A DNA stretch of 5,612 bases from an uncultured Collinsella sp. (GCA_902491415.1 CABUHP010000124.1:1-5612); one strand, 5' to 3'; counted from the stretch's first letter, positions 1 to 5,285 are shown. The notes: generated by a model from the sequence alone, not told the origin. A program made the numbers and translations.

Positions 1-1065
1 GTCGAGCGCAATCTGGTGGTAGCGCGTCGCCTTGATTTGCGGCAGGGCATAGCGCGTCGCCACGCGCGGCACGTCGTGGTTGGAGAGTACCCAGGTCGAG
101 GCGGAATCGGATTCGACGGCTGCCTTCAAGCCCTTCTCGATTGCAGTGTGCATGTCATCATAGGTCCAAGTGGCCTTGGCAAACTCAAAGTTGAATGTCT
201 GGCCAAGCTCGCTGGGACGCGCGTAGAGATACTGGCGCTCGGGCAGCACCCACGCCTCGGCAACGGCACTGCGCGGCGGATTATAGCGGTCGAACACGCG
301 GCGCCACTCGCGATAGATCTCGTGGACCTCGTTGCGGTCCCACAGCGGATGGGTGCCGTCGTCAACCATGTCATCGCCCTCGGCGAGATGCCACCGGTCG
401 AGGTCATCGCGGTCGAGATCCTTGGCGAGACCCTGCGCCACATCAATGCGAAAGCCGTCGACGCCTCGATCGCTCCAAAACGCCAGGACGTCGCAAAAGA
501 GCGCGTGAACCTCAGGGCATGACCAGTCAAAGTCCGGCTGCTCGGGCGTAAACATGTGCAGATACCACTGACCGTCCGCAACACGCGTCCATGCGGGGCC
601 GCCAAAGTTGGCATTCCAATTGGTGGGAGGCAGCTCGCCATGCTCGCCGCGACCATCGCGGAAGATATAACGGGCGCGTTCGGGCGATCCGGGGCCGGCG
701 GCAAGAGCGGCTTTGAACCAGGGGTGCTGGTTGGATGAATGGTTGGGCACGATGTCGACGATGACCTTGATGCCGCGCGCGTGAGCCGCAGCGATCATGT
801 CATCGAAGTCGTCAAGCGAGCCGAGACGTGGGTCGACATCGCAGTAGTCCGCCACATCATAGCCGCCATCGACAAGAGGCGAAGGGTAAAACGGGCTCAG
901 CCAGATGGCCTCGATACCCAGTCGCTCAAGATAGTCCATCTGCTGGGTAATGCCCGCGATATCGCCCAGACCCGAACCAGTCGAATCCTTAAACGAGCGC
1001 GGGTAGATCTGATAGATCGCGGCATCGGACATCCATGAGCGCGAAGAAGACTTTTCTGTAGCCAT
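1..1065 (-). CDS. GH13 alpha-glucosidase (oligo-1,6-glucosidase type), 3' end outside window
   Basis: The first 355 residues are present and the C-terminus is cut by the window edge; family members usually run to about 550-600 residues. A glycoside hydrolase of this kind cleaves alpha-glucosidic bonds of short malto- or isomalto-oligosaccharides in the cytoplasm, and no signal peptide is visible. The four GH13 conserved regions are seen in order. YQIYPRSF near residue 18 starts the barrel. Region I is DIVPNH (104-109), region II is GFRIDVAQ with nucleophile D208, region III is AVAEAW with acid/base E270, and region IV is SNHD with D331 stabilising the transition state. All catalytic residues are intact. 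The ATG at 1065-1063 was chosen because AGGGAG lies 9 nt upstream. The gene follows the terminator of the tRNA-Gly/Cys operon, so it needs its own promoter. Exact substrate preference cannot be read from the fragment; sucrose- or trehalose-acting relatives remain possible. Confidence 0.93.
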   Translation of the reverse strand, partial: MATEKSSSRSWMSDAAIYQIYPRSFKDSTGSGLGDIAGITQQMDYLERLGIEAIWLSPFYPSPLVDGGYDVADYCDVDPRLGSLDDFDDMIAAAHARGIKVIVDIVPNHSSNQHPWFKAALAAGPGSPERARYIFRDGRGEHGELPPTNWNANFGGPAWTRVADGQWYLHMFTPEQPDFDWSCPEVHALFCDVLAFWSDRGVDGFRIDVAQGLAKDLDRDDLDRWHLAEGDDMVDDGTHPLWDRNEVHEIYREWRRVFDRYNPPRSAVAEAWVLPERQYLYARPSELGQTFNFEFAKATWTYDDMHTAIEKGLKAAVESDSASTWVLSNHDVPRVATRYALPQIKATRYHQIALD

Positions 1066-1066
1066 G

Positions 1067-1119
1067 GGGCGTATCTCCCTTGCAACGAGGTTATGCGAGA
1101 TGCCCACGATGATACGCCC
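1067..1119. promoter_or_regulatory. 9-bp inverted repeat at the glucosidase promoter/leader
   Basis: GGGCGTATC (1067-1075) and GATACGCCC (1111-1119) form a perfect inverted repeat with centres 44 bp apart, about four helical turns. The proximal copy lies between the ribosome binding site and the glucosidase ATG. The distal copy overlaps a possible minus-strand -10 (TATCAT), whose best -35 (TTGTCG) is at a poor 19-nt spacing. It could be a pair of operator half-sites or, if transcription starts further upstream, an RNA stem near the start codon. No regulator family is recognised, and chance is possible. Confidence 0.25.
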
Positions 1120-1175
1120 AAAGCGGACATTCGCGACAAACAACGCCACAGCCACGCCCCAAAACGATCGCTCCC

Positions 1176-1273
1176 TCGCGGGTTCGAGCCCAGGCGACGG
1201 GTACGAAAAAGCCCGGCTACCGTAGTAGTCGGGCTGTTACGTTTGGAGCGGACAACGGGGCTCGAACCCGCGA
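1176..1273. repeat. 16-bp inverted copy of the tRNA-Gly T-arm flanking the tRNA operon terminator
   Basis: TCGCGGGTTCGAGCCC on the plus strand at 1176-1191 is identical to the T-arm of the minus-strand tRNA-Gly, whose corresponding segment is 1258-1273. The two copies face each other across the terminator hairpin at 1206-1235. No other tRNA-like sequence surrounds the 1176-1191 copy. It may be a tRNA or att-site relic, or the product of fold-back copying at the hairpin. The inner 12 bases are nearly self-complementary, which weakens the statistics for that part only. Confidence 0.5.
1206..1235 (-). terminator. Intrinsic terminator of the tRNA-Gly/Cys/Gly operon
   Basis: Read on the minus strand, AGCCCG-A-CTAC and GTAG-C-CGGGCT form an 11-bp stem with one A/C mismatch, a TACG tetraloop and five T's (complement of 1206-1210). 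It starts 9 nt after the CCA end of the last tRNA-Gly. Confidence 0.85.
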
Positions 1274-1319
1274 CCCCAACCTTGGCAAGGTTGTGCTCTA
1301 CCAACTGAGCCATGTCCGC
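1244..1319 (-). tRNA. tRNA-Gly (anticodon GCC), distal copy
   Basis: This is a 76-nt tRNA including an encoded CCA (1246-1244). It has a GCGGACA/TGTCCGC acceptor stem, the D-arm GCTCAGTTGGTAGAGC, an anticodon stem-loop CAACC-TTGCCAA-GGTTG with anticodon GCC, a T-arm containing GGTTCGAGCC, and discriminator T. It reads GGC and GGU codons. It is the last gene of a three-tRNA operon and is identical at all 76 positions to the copy at 1470-1545. Two copies suggest high demand for this isoacceptor. Confidence 0.97.
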
Positions 1320-1320
1320 A

Positions 1321-1352
1321 TATGTAAAACAAAACGGGCGCCGGAGCGCCCG
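1321..1352 (-). terminator. Terminator-like hairpin between tRNA-Cys and distal tRNA-Gly
   Basis: CGGGCGC (1335-1341) and GCGCCCG (1346-1352) form a perfect 7-bp stem with a 4-base loop. On the minus strand it is followed by TTTTGTTTTA. It ends just before the next tRNA (5' end 1319), which leaves no room for a fresh promoter. The distal tRNA-Gly must therefore depend on readthrough or on a promoter inside tRNA-Cys. Confidence 0.75.
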
Positions 1353-1361
1353 GATGTTGCC

Positions 1362-1435
1362 TGGAGGCGAAGCCCGGATTCGAACCGGGGGTAAAGGCTT
1401 TGCAGGCCTCTGCCTTACCACTTGGCCACTTCGCC
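1362..1435 (-). tRNA. tRNA-Cys (anticodon GCA)
   Basis: This is a 74-nt tRNA with an encoded CCA (1364-1362). It has a GGCGAAG/CTTCGCC acceptor stem, an anticodon stem-loop GAGGC-CTGCAAA-GCCTT with anticodon GCA, the T-arm CCCGGTTCGAATCCGGG, and discriminator T. It is the middle gene of the operon. Its 5' end is directly next to the T-tract of the preceding terminator-like hairpin. Confidence 0.97.
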
Positions 1436-1436
1436 G

Positions 1437-1459
1437 AAAAAGGACCGCCTAAACGGTCC
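1437..1459 (-). terminator. Terminator-like hairpin between proximal tRNA-Gly and tRNA-Cys
   Basis: GGACCG (1442-1447) and CGGTCC (1454-1459) form a stem with a 6-base loop. On the minus strand it is followed directly by five T's (1441-1437), one base before the 5' end of tRNA-Cys. It has the form of an intrinsic terminator but lies inside an operon with only one visible promoter, so it probably attenuates transcription or is a processing signal. Confidence 0.72.
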
Positions 1460-1469
1460 GGAAATGCAA

Positions 1470-1545
1470 TGGAGCGGACAACGGGGCTCGAACCCGCGAC
1501 CCCAACCTTGGCAAGGTTGTGCTCTACCAACTGAGCCATGTCCGC
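1470..1545 (-). tRNA. tRNA-Gly (anticodon GCC), promoter-proximal copy
   Basis: This 76-nt tRNA with encoded CCA is identical to the copy at 1244-1319, with anticodon GCC in a CAACC/GGTTG stem. It is the first gene after the promoter at 1558-1586, with a short leader of about five bases. The two identical copies form a direct repeat flanking tRNA-Cys and could recombine, deleting one Gly gene together with tRNA-Cys. Confidence 0.97.
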
Positions 1546-1557
1546 TTGCGGGTTATT

Positions 1558-1603
1558 AATTTACGCGAGTTGTCCAAAAGACGCAAGTACTTTTTTCAAA
1601 AAA
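1558..1603 (-). promoter_or_regulatory. Promoter of the tRNA-Gly/Cys/Gly operon with T6/A6 upstream element
   Basis: On the minus strand, TTGCGT (1586-1581) is followed after 17 nt by TAAATT (1563-1558), a good housekeeping-sigma promoter. Transcription would start about 5 nt before the first tRNA. Directly upstream of the -35 lie A6 (complement of 1591-1596) and T6 (complement of 1598-1603) blocks, which resemble a UP element bound by the RNA polymerase alpha subunit. The tRNA-Leu promoter has the same arrangement. Confidence 0.7.
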
Positions 1604-1625
1604 CTTGTCTGCCGCATGTTCTTAA

Positions 1626-1653
1626 TAGCCAAACGCGCTAAAGCGATTGGCTA
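1626..1653 (-). terminator. Hairpin overlapping the stop codon of the ATPase-domain gene
   Basis: TAGCCAA (1626-1632) and TTGGCTA (1647-1653) form a 7-bp stem enclosing a small CGC/GCG helix. The TAG stop codon (1653-1651) is part of the stem. Only TTAAG follows, so this is a weak intrinsic terminator at best. It is the only candidate end signal of the phosphatase/STAS/ATPase operon before the tRNA promoter. Confidence 0.4.
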
Positions 1654-1971
1654 GGCACACGATTCCAGCGCTCCGCTAAACAGCTTCACCATCTGCACGC
1701 GCGTGCCGGCGCCGTCCGTACGACGAGCAACCTCCACGTTATCGACGAGCATACGCATAAGCTTGATACCACGGCCGCGTTCCTCAGATGCAACCGGCTC
1801 GCTCGTTTCATCGATAGAATAGCCGGCACCTCGATCAAGCACCTCAACCACAACGCGATCGCCATAGGCCTGAACCGTCAGGACGCACCCGATACCGCCC
1901 GCATGGTCATAGGCATTACCCAGCGCCTCCCCCGACGCCAATGCGACATCGTAGCGCTCGTCACGGCGCAA
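1651..1971 (-). CDS. RsbW/SpoIIAB-like HATPase anti-sigma kinase domain (C-terminal part)
   Basis: This 106-codon frame, read from a TTG at 1971, contains the Bergerat-fold ATP site of anti-sigma kinases. The N-box is in EALGNAYDHA (E15, N19), the G1 box is DRGAG (46-50), and the G2 region is RGRGIKLM (65-72). Family members are about 140 residues. Here the first helix and strand are missing from this frame but are found, in perfect register, in the overlapping upstream STAS frame (KSVEVRQGIENLPYYRHRIA). TTG 1971 is therefore unlikely to be a true start: it has no convincing ribosome binding site and would give a domain lacking its N-terminal portion. Such kinases bind a sigma factor and phosphorylate the antagonist STAS domain. 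See the composite entry at 1651-2396. Confidence 0.6.
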   Translation of the reverse strand: MRRDERYDVALASGEALGNAYDHAGGIGCVLTVQAYGDRVVVEVLDRGAGYSIDETSEPVASEERGRGIKLMRMLVDNVEVARRTDGAGTRVQMVKLFSGALESCA

Positions 1972-2396
1972 CGGGAGCGATTCAAGGAGTTCGCGATGCG
2001 ATGTCGGTAGTATGGAAGATTCTCGATACCCTGACGGACCTCGACGCTCTTACTCCAGCGAGGCAGCTCCCCCACCGGAATGGCGGGAATAGACTCCCGT
2101 GCCGGCCCCGCGACATGAAGGATATCGACAAGACGAGCAATCTCCAAAAAGCGAACAACTTCACCTGATGCATTGACGAGCGAAAGCAGGCCTTCTCGCC
2201 TCATGAGCTCACGAGCGCGCGTAAGCAGGAATGCCAAGCCCGTCGAATCGATAAAGCTAACAGCCTGACAGTTGATGACGTCGCGACGCACGCCGCGGCC
2301 AATCAGAGCATCCAACCGCCGACGCAGCGCAGGCACCGTGGCGATGTCGATATCGCCTGGTGGCGTCAAAACCGCTATGTCATTCCACTCATTCAT
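1878..2396 (-). CDS. STAS-domain anti-sigma factor antagonist (SpoIIAA/RsbV-like), with out-of-frame tail
   Basis: This is a 172-codon frame. Residues 5 to about 97 form a STAS domain of the SpoIIAA/RsbV type, with the phosphorylation motif FIDSTGL placing the acceptor serine at S51. In partner switching, the unphosphorylated form binds the anti-sigma kinase and frees sigma. The phosphorylated form is reset by a SpoIIE-type phosphatase, which is encoded directly upstream here. Residues 115-138 already belong to the HATPase domain. After about residue 138 the sequence becomes arginine- and serine-rich with no domain features (NRSRCAVTSATMSHW...), because it overlaps the ATPase gene in another frame. 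ATG 2396 is preferred over TTG 2414: GGGGAA lies about 10 nt upstream and the STAS domain needs no extra residues. The stop of the phosphatase gene is 78 nt upstream, so the genes are probably co-transcribed. Confidence 0.8.
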   Translation of the reverse strand: MNEWNDIAVLTPPGDIDIATVPALRRRLDALIGRGVRRDVINCQAVSFIDSTGLAFLLTRARELMRREGLLSLVNASGEVVRFLEIARLVDILHVAGPARESIPAIPVGELPRWSKSVEVRQGIENLPYYRHRIANSLNRSRCAVTSATMSHWRRGRRWVMPMTMRAVSGAS

Positions 2397-2474
2397 ACGA
2401 CCATGGTTCCCCAAAAAAGCCCACTCAATGCATTCGTTTCCCCAACCGTACGGATTCAGCCCGCCCAGCGTCGT

Positions 2475-4820
2475 CTATGAACGACCCCGTAAAAACTCAA
2501 GGGACACCAATGCAATGTCATCGTCCAGCGCCGATTCGGTAAATCGGTCAAGCTCGCCCAAGACCTTGCCGCAGATTCCCGATACGCCCTCCCCCGAAAC
2601 AGAAAGCAGAAGATCGCGCAAACGCTGCTCGCCAAAGAACGCTCCGGTGCGGTCGCGGGCCTCAATCGTTCCATCCGTATACATGAAGAGCATGTCACCA
2701 GGAGCGAACGTAAACACGCCTGTCTCGTACACCATGCTCTCAAAGGCACCGATTACGCCCGATTGGCATCCAAGTAGCTCGACCTCTCCCCCACGGGCCT
2801 CGCCGCCACCCAGCGGCATCGACTCTGGCCTGATGACCATGGTCGGAGGATGGCCCGCCGAACAATACGTTGCGCGTCCGGCTTTAAGGTCAATCTTGGC
2901 GATAAAGGCCGTCACGAACGTCTCGACCCTCGAGAAGCCCATGAGCATGCTGTTAAGGGAGCGTGCCATGCGGGCCGGTCCAGCGCCCTCCCAGGCATAT
3001 GCCGTCAGGGCCGTCTTGACGAGCGCGGACATCGATGCAGCCTCAATGCCTTTGCCAGACACATCGCCCAGAATCATGACGGCGCAGTCGTCGGGAAGAC
3101 GGATGAGCGTATAGAAATCGCCGCCGACCAACGCCGAGTTCGTGGCCGACAGGTACACCGAATCGGTTGCGATACCCGGAACATCCCCCAGGGAATTTCT
3201 CATGCCGATCTGAAGGGTCTGAGCGATATGGCGCTCCTCGCGCTTTTGAGATTCGCCTTCGTAGATAAGCTCAAAGTCATGCGCTAAGTGCACCAAGTAG
3301 TCATATTCAAGGTCATCAATCGGCTCTTGGCTACCATCACGAAGCAGCAGCGCGCGCGTCGTCGGGCTCTTCGCAACAGAAGCAGGAACAATCGCGTCGT
3401 TACTGTGTTTGCCATCACCCTCAGAGCGCGGGCGCCCCGCCTCGATGCCGGAGTCGACGTAGAGACCTTGACAAGGCAGACCATGCGCCCTAAGCCAACC
3501 TCCCATAGGCATCGATTCGTCAACGCGAGTTATACGGACGTGTTTAAGGTCCTCGGCACTCGTGCCGCCCAAAACAGATGCCTCAAAGCCATCAGGGCCA
3601 GCCCCCAGACGTGCCGCTGGCGCCGTCGTGGAAAAGAAAAGCTTCTCGGGATCGTCCGGCAAAGCAACGCGACTGCCGCCTTCAAAATCTATGACGTAGG
3701 AATCCAGACTGGCGTCATACTCAACAGGGCAAAAATGGCAGTTAAGCATATTGCAGATCTCGGACGATACCGCCTGGGTAGCCGCGGCGGAATCGTCTAG
3801 AAAGGTAAACAACTCATCACGCAAGACATTGAGCGAGCGGCCAAGCTCGGCCGTGCGACGGGAGCGAAGGCTCGATGCCATGCCGACCAGCTGGATAGAC
3901 AGGTAATCGCAAATGACCTCGAGCACATTAACGTCATAGGCGAGCGGTGCCTGAGGGCGTTTCCAACCAACTTCCAGCACGCCAAGAATCTGCGTACCGT
4001 AAAAAACGGGAAGACAGATCTCGCTGCGGTACGGAGGCATATCCTGCATGCGCAACAGGTGCTTAGAACGATTGTCCAAGTCCATAAACATACCGGAGGC
4101 GGCCTTATCACCCTCAAGGGCCTGTTGAATCGACAAGCGACAGGCACGCGACTCACGAAGAACATACGTCGGAATGCCAGCGCCATACGGCAAAAACTCA
4201 GGCAGGTAGCTGTCGTACAGCTCCTTGGAAACACCGCGAAGTTTAAAACCGCCGCTCTCAGAAAAATAGATAGCGGCACCCGAAGCATCGAGCGTTCCGA
4301 CAAGCTGGTTCAAAACAGCATCAAGTAGGCTGGGTAACTCATCGGAGCCCACAGTGCTCATAATGACCGAGAGCGTGCCAGAGAGGCGCTTGTTCGCCAC
4401 TCTAAGCTCCGAAAGCGCACGCTTGAGCTGACGGTCGTGCGAATACTGTTCTTCGATGCTATGGAGCGCCACCAGGACACGTGGCGCGCGGCGCCCAAAG
4501 ATGCGTGGAGGCGTTACGGAGCCCGCACGAACCAAGACGGGGATAAAGGAGCCGTCACTCAGCTTGAGCATCAGTTCGTTCTCGGAGCCATCAGTTTCAA
4601 ATGGCAGACGATGTTCCGTCGCACGTTCAAAAGCGGACGAGTACAGGACGTCTTTAACATCTCCACCGATGACGTCGGCGCGTTCCTCGCACATCAAACC
4701 AAGTAAGCGATTATTCACATGCAGAATGGTTCCGTCGAGCTCACAGATGATGACAGCATCGCTCGTGATCTCGACCAGTTGGGCAACGTCTGCCCACTCG
4801 TTGCGTTCAAGCGTTTCCAT
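2475..4820 (-). CDS. PAS-GAF-SpoIIE family PP2C serine phosphatase
   Basis: This 781-residue cytoplasmic protein has no membrane segments. Residues about 8-120 form a PAS domain (ITSDAVIICELDGTILHVN). Residues about 128-152 are a likely coiled coil. Residues about 162-312 form a GAF domain (EICLPVFYGTQILGVLEVGW). Residues about 330-500 are poorly recognisable, perhaps a degenerate second GAF, and include a CNMLNCHFC cysteine cluster (356-364). A signalling helix (about 515-545, ERHIAQTLQIGM) leads into the C-terminal SpoIIE/PP2C domain. Its metal-binding residues are present: VGGDFY (D568), GDVSGKG (D586), YTDG (D716), DDD (766-768). The conserved SAGHPP and FVTAFIA motifs are also there. The predicted role is Mn/Mg-dependent dephosphorylation of the STAS protein encoded 78 nt downstream. 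ATG 4820 is chosen over an in-frame GTG at 4832 because GGTGGGG sits 6 nt upstream. No ordinary promoter fits between the tRNA-Leu terminator and the start codon. The sensed signal is unknown. Confidence 0.95.
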   Translation of the reverse strand: METLERNEWADVAQLVEITSDAVIICELDGTILHVNNRLLGLMCEERADVIGGDVKDVLYSSAFERATEHRLPFETDGSENELMLKLSDGSFIPVLVRAGSVTPPRIFGRRAPRVLVALHSIEEQYSHDRQLKRALSELRVANKRLSGTLSVIMSTVGSDELPSLLDAVLNQLVGTLDASGAAIYFSESGGFKLRGVSKELYDSYLPEFLPYGAGIPTYVLRESRACRLSIQQALEGDKAASGMFMDLDNRSKHLLRMQDMPPYRSEICLPVFYGTQILGVLEVGWKRPQAPLAYDVNVLEVICDYLSIQLVGMASSLRSRRTAELGRSLNVLRDELFTFLDDSAAATQAVSSEICNMLNCHFCPVEYDASLDSYVIDFEGGSRVALPDDPEKLFFSTTAPAARLGAGPDGFEASVLGGTSAEDLKHVRITRVDESMPMGGWLRAHGLPCQGLYVDSGIEAGRPRSEGDGKHSNDAIVPASVAKSPTTRALLLRDGSQEPIDDLEYDYLVHLAHDFELIYEGESQKREERHIAQTLQIGMRNSLGDVPGIATDSVYLSATNSALVGGDFYTLIRLPDDCAVMILGDVSGKGIEAASMSALVKTALTAYAWEGAGPARMARSLNSMLMGFSRVETFVTAFIAKIDLKAGRATYCSAGHPPTMVIRPESMPLGGGEARGGEVELLGCQSGVIGAFESMVYETGVFTFAPGDMLFMYTDGTIEARDRTGAFFGEQRLRDLLLSVSGEGVSGICGKVLGELDRFTESALDDDIALVSLEFLRGRS

Positions 4821-4846
4821 CGTGGACCCCACCGTCTATCGGTAAC

Positions 4847-4868
4847 AAAAAAGCCTCCGAAGAGGCTT
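4847..4868 (-). terminator. Intrinsic terminator of tRNA-Leu
   Basis: On the minus strand, AAGCCTC and GAGGCTT form a 7-bp stem closed by a TTCG tetraloop, followed by a T-rich tract (TTTTTTGTTA). It begins 11 nt after the CCA end of tRNA-Leu and its T-tract ends 26 nt before the phosphatase ATG. Confidence 0.88.
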
Positions 4869-4879
4869 CTCAAATGCGA

Positions 4880-4969
4880 TGGTGTCGGAGGCGGGACTTG
4901 AACCCGCATGACCAAAAAGCGGTCACTAGCACCTCAAGCTAGCGCGTCTGCCAATTCCGCCACTCCGAC
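4880..4969 (-). tRNA. tRNA-Leu (anticodon GAG)
   Basis: This is a 90-nt class II tRNA with an encoded CCA (4882-4880) and discriminator A. It has a GTCGGAG/CTCCGAC acceptor stem. The anticodon stem-loop is CTAGC-TTGAGGT-GCTAG with anticodon GAG, reading CUC and CUU codons. The long variable arm GACC-GCTTTTT-GGTC and the T-arm GCGGGTTCAAGTCCCGC are typical of tRNA-Leu. It is transcribed alone from the promoter at 5027-5056, unless readthrough reaches the phosphatase operon. Confidence 0.97.
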
Positions 4970-5026
4970 ATGCTATGTTGTTGATTCGCAGTTCGTTTTG
5001 TTGGACCCGCGCGTTCAACGAGAAAG

Positions 5027-5073
5027 ATAATAACCTATGATTCGAGAACTGTGCAAGCATTTTTTAGAAAAAA
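5027..5073 (-). promoter_or_regulatory. tRNA-Leu promoter with T6/A6 upstream element
   Basis: On the minus strand, TTGCAC (5056-5051) is followed after 18 nt by TATTAT (5032-5027), which predicts a leader of about 50 nt before tRNA-Leu. Upstream of the -35 lie A6 (complement of 5060-5065) and T6 (complement of 5068-5073) blocks, then CTTGC at the -35. The tRNA-Gly operon promoter shares this layout, so the A/T blocks probably act as a UP element. Confidence 0.72.
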
Positions 5074-5267
5074 GTTTACGAATTTGTAAATGCGCAGGTA
5101 GATCTATATGTCCGGCCCCGTATCGGTGTTGCCTCCCGGCGCGTCCTCGGGCATGAGCGATATTTTGCTACGCACTTCGTGCTGCAAAATATCGCTCCCC
5201 CTGCGGAATGCGCCGGGAGGCAACACCGATTCGGGGCCTGCAAATACGTACTTCAGGCACAGTTCTC
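5044..5267. repeat. 11-bp inverted copy of tRNA-Leu promoter sequence flanking the first palindrome
   Basis: GAGAACTGTGC (5044-5054), within the -35/spacer of the tRNA-Leu promoter, is repeated inverted as GCACAGTTCTC (5257-5267) on the other side of the palindrome. Allowing one substitution and one gap, the match extends outward to CAT on both sides (about 17 of 18 positions). The copy on the right has no functional promoter role that I can see. Confidence 0.45.
5109..5240 (-). repeat. Long palindromic element, copy 1 (conserved loops, private stems)
   Basis: The 29-nt outer arms at 5114-5142 and 5210-5238 pair perfectly except for one T/T mismatch (5121/5231). The inner arms at 5155-5168 and 5184-5197 pair over 14 bp without mismatch. 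The apex is GCAC-TTC-GTGC (5172-5182). Read on the minus strand, the internal strands are ATTCCGCAGGGG (5209-5198) and ATGCCCGAGGAC (5154-5143), and the outer flanks are CA and GGACA (5113-5109). The fold has no T-tract, so it is not a simple terminator. Structure, internal strands and flanks match copy 2 at 5420-5553, although the arms do not. Its function is unknown; see findings. Confidence 0.85.
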
Positions 5268-5285
5268 AAACATGTTCTGGGAGCT

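Larger units (their letters stand above)
1651..2396 (-). pseudogene. STAS-HATPase fusion protein, frame-disrupted (composite of the two frames)
   Basis: Joining the STAS frame to the ATPase frame with a single -1 step gives a continuous protein of about 248 residues: STAS (1-97), a proline-containing linker (98-114), and a complete HATPase domain (115-248). Around the junction, RHRIANSL (131-138, STAS frame) followed by ESLPLRRDERY (ATPase frame) aligns with the first two helices of RsbW with only about one residue of length difference from the start of the domain to the N-box. The simplest cause is loss of one G from an original TTGGAATCG at about 1983. No canonical X-XXY-YYZ slippery heptamer is present in the possible shift interval (about 1983-2000). 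It may be a real mutation, a sequencing error, or an unusual programmed shift. A fusion would place antagonist and kinase in one polypeptide. Confidence 0.6.

Noticed and set aside
1176..1191. GGGTTCGAGCCC as the T-arm of an additional plus-strand tRNA.
   Set aside because: No acceptor stem, anticodon arm or D-arm can be found upstream, and the T-stem does not extend. Reported only as an inverted repeat.
1093..1308. 71-codon plus-strand reading frame ending in TTGLEPATPTLARLCS.
   Set aside because: It is the translation of the antisense strand of tRNA-Gly and its terminator, a well-known false-protein pattern.
897..1539. Minus-strand reading frames containing MAQLVEHNLAKVGVAGSSPVV across the tRNA array.
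   Set aside because: These are translations of tRNA-Gly and tRNA-Cys sequence and overlap the glucosidase in another frame.
2272..3114. 280-codon plus-strand reading frame opposite the phosphatase gene.
   Set aside because: It is serine/proline/arginine-rich with no domain features, antisense to the conserved PP2C catalytic region, and has no ribosome binding site. It is a shadow of the high-GC coding strand.
4820..4832. GTG at 4832 as the phosphatase start.
   Set aside because: The ATG at 4820 has GGTGGGG at a suitable 6-nt distance, while the GTG has no clear ribosome binding site.
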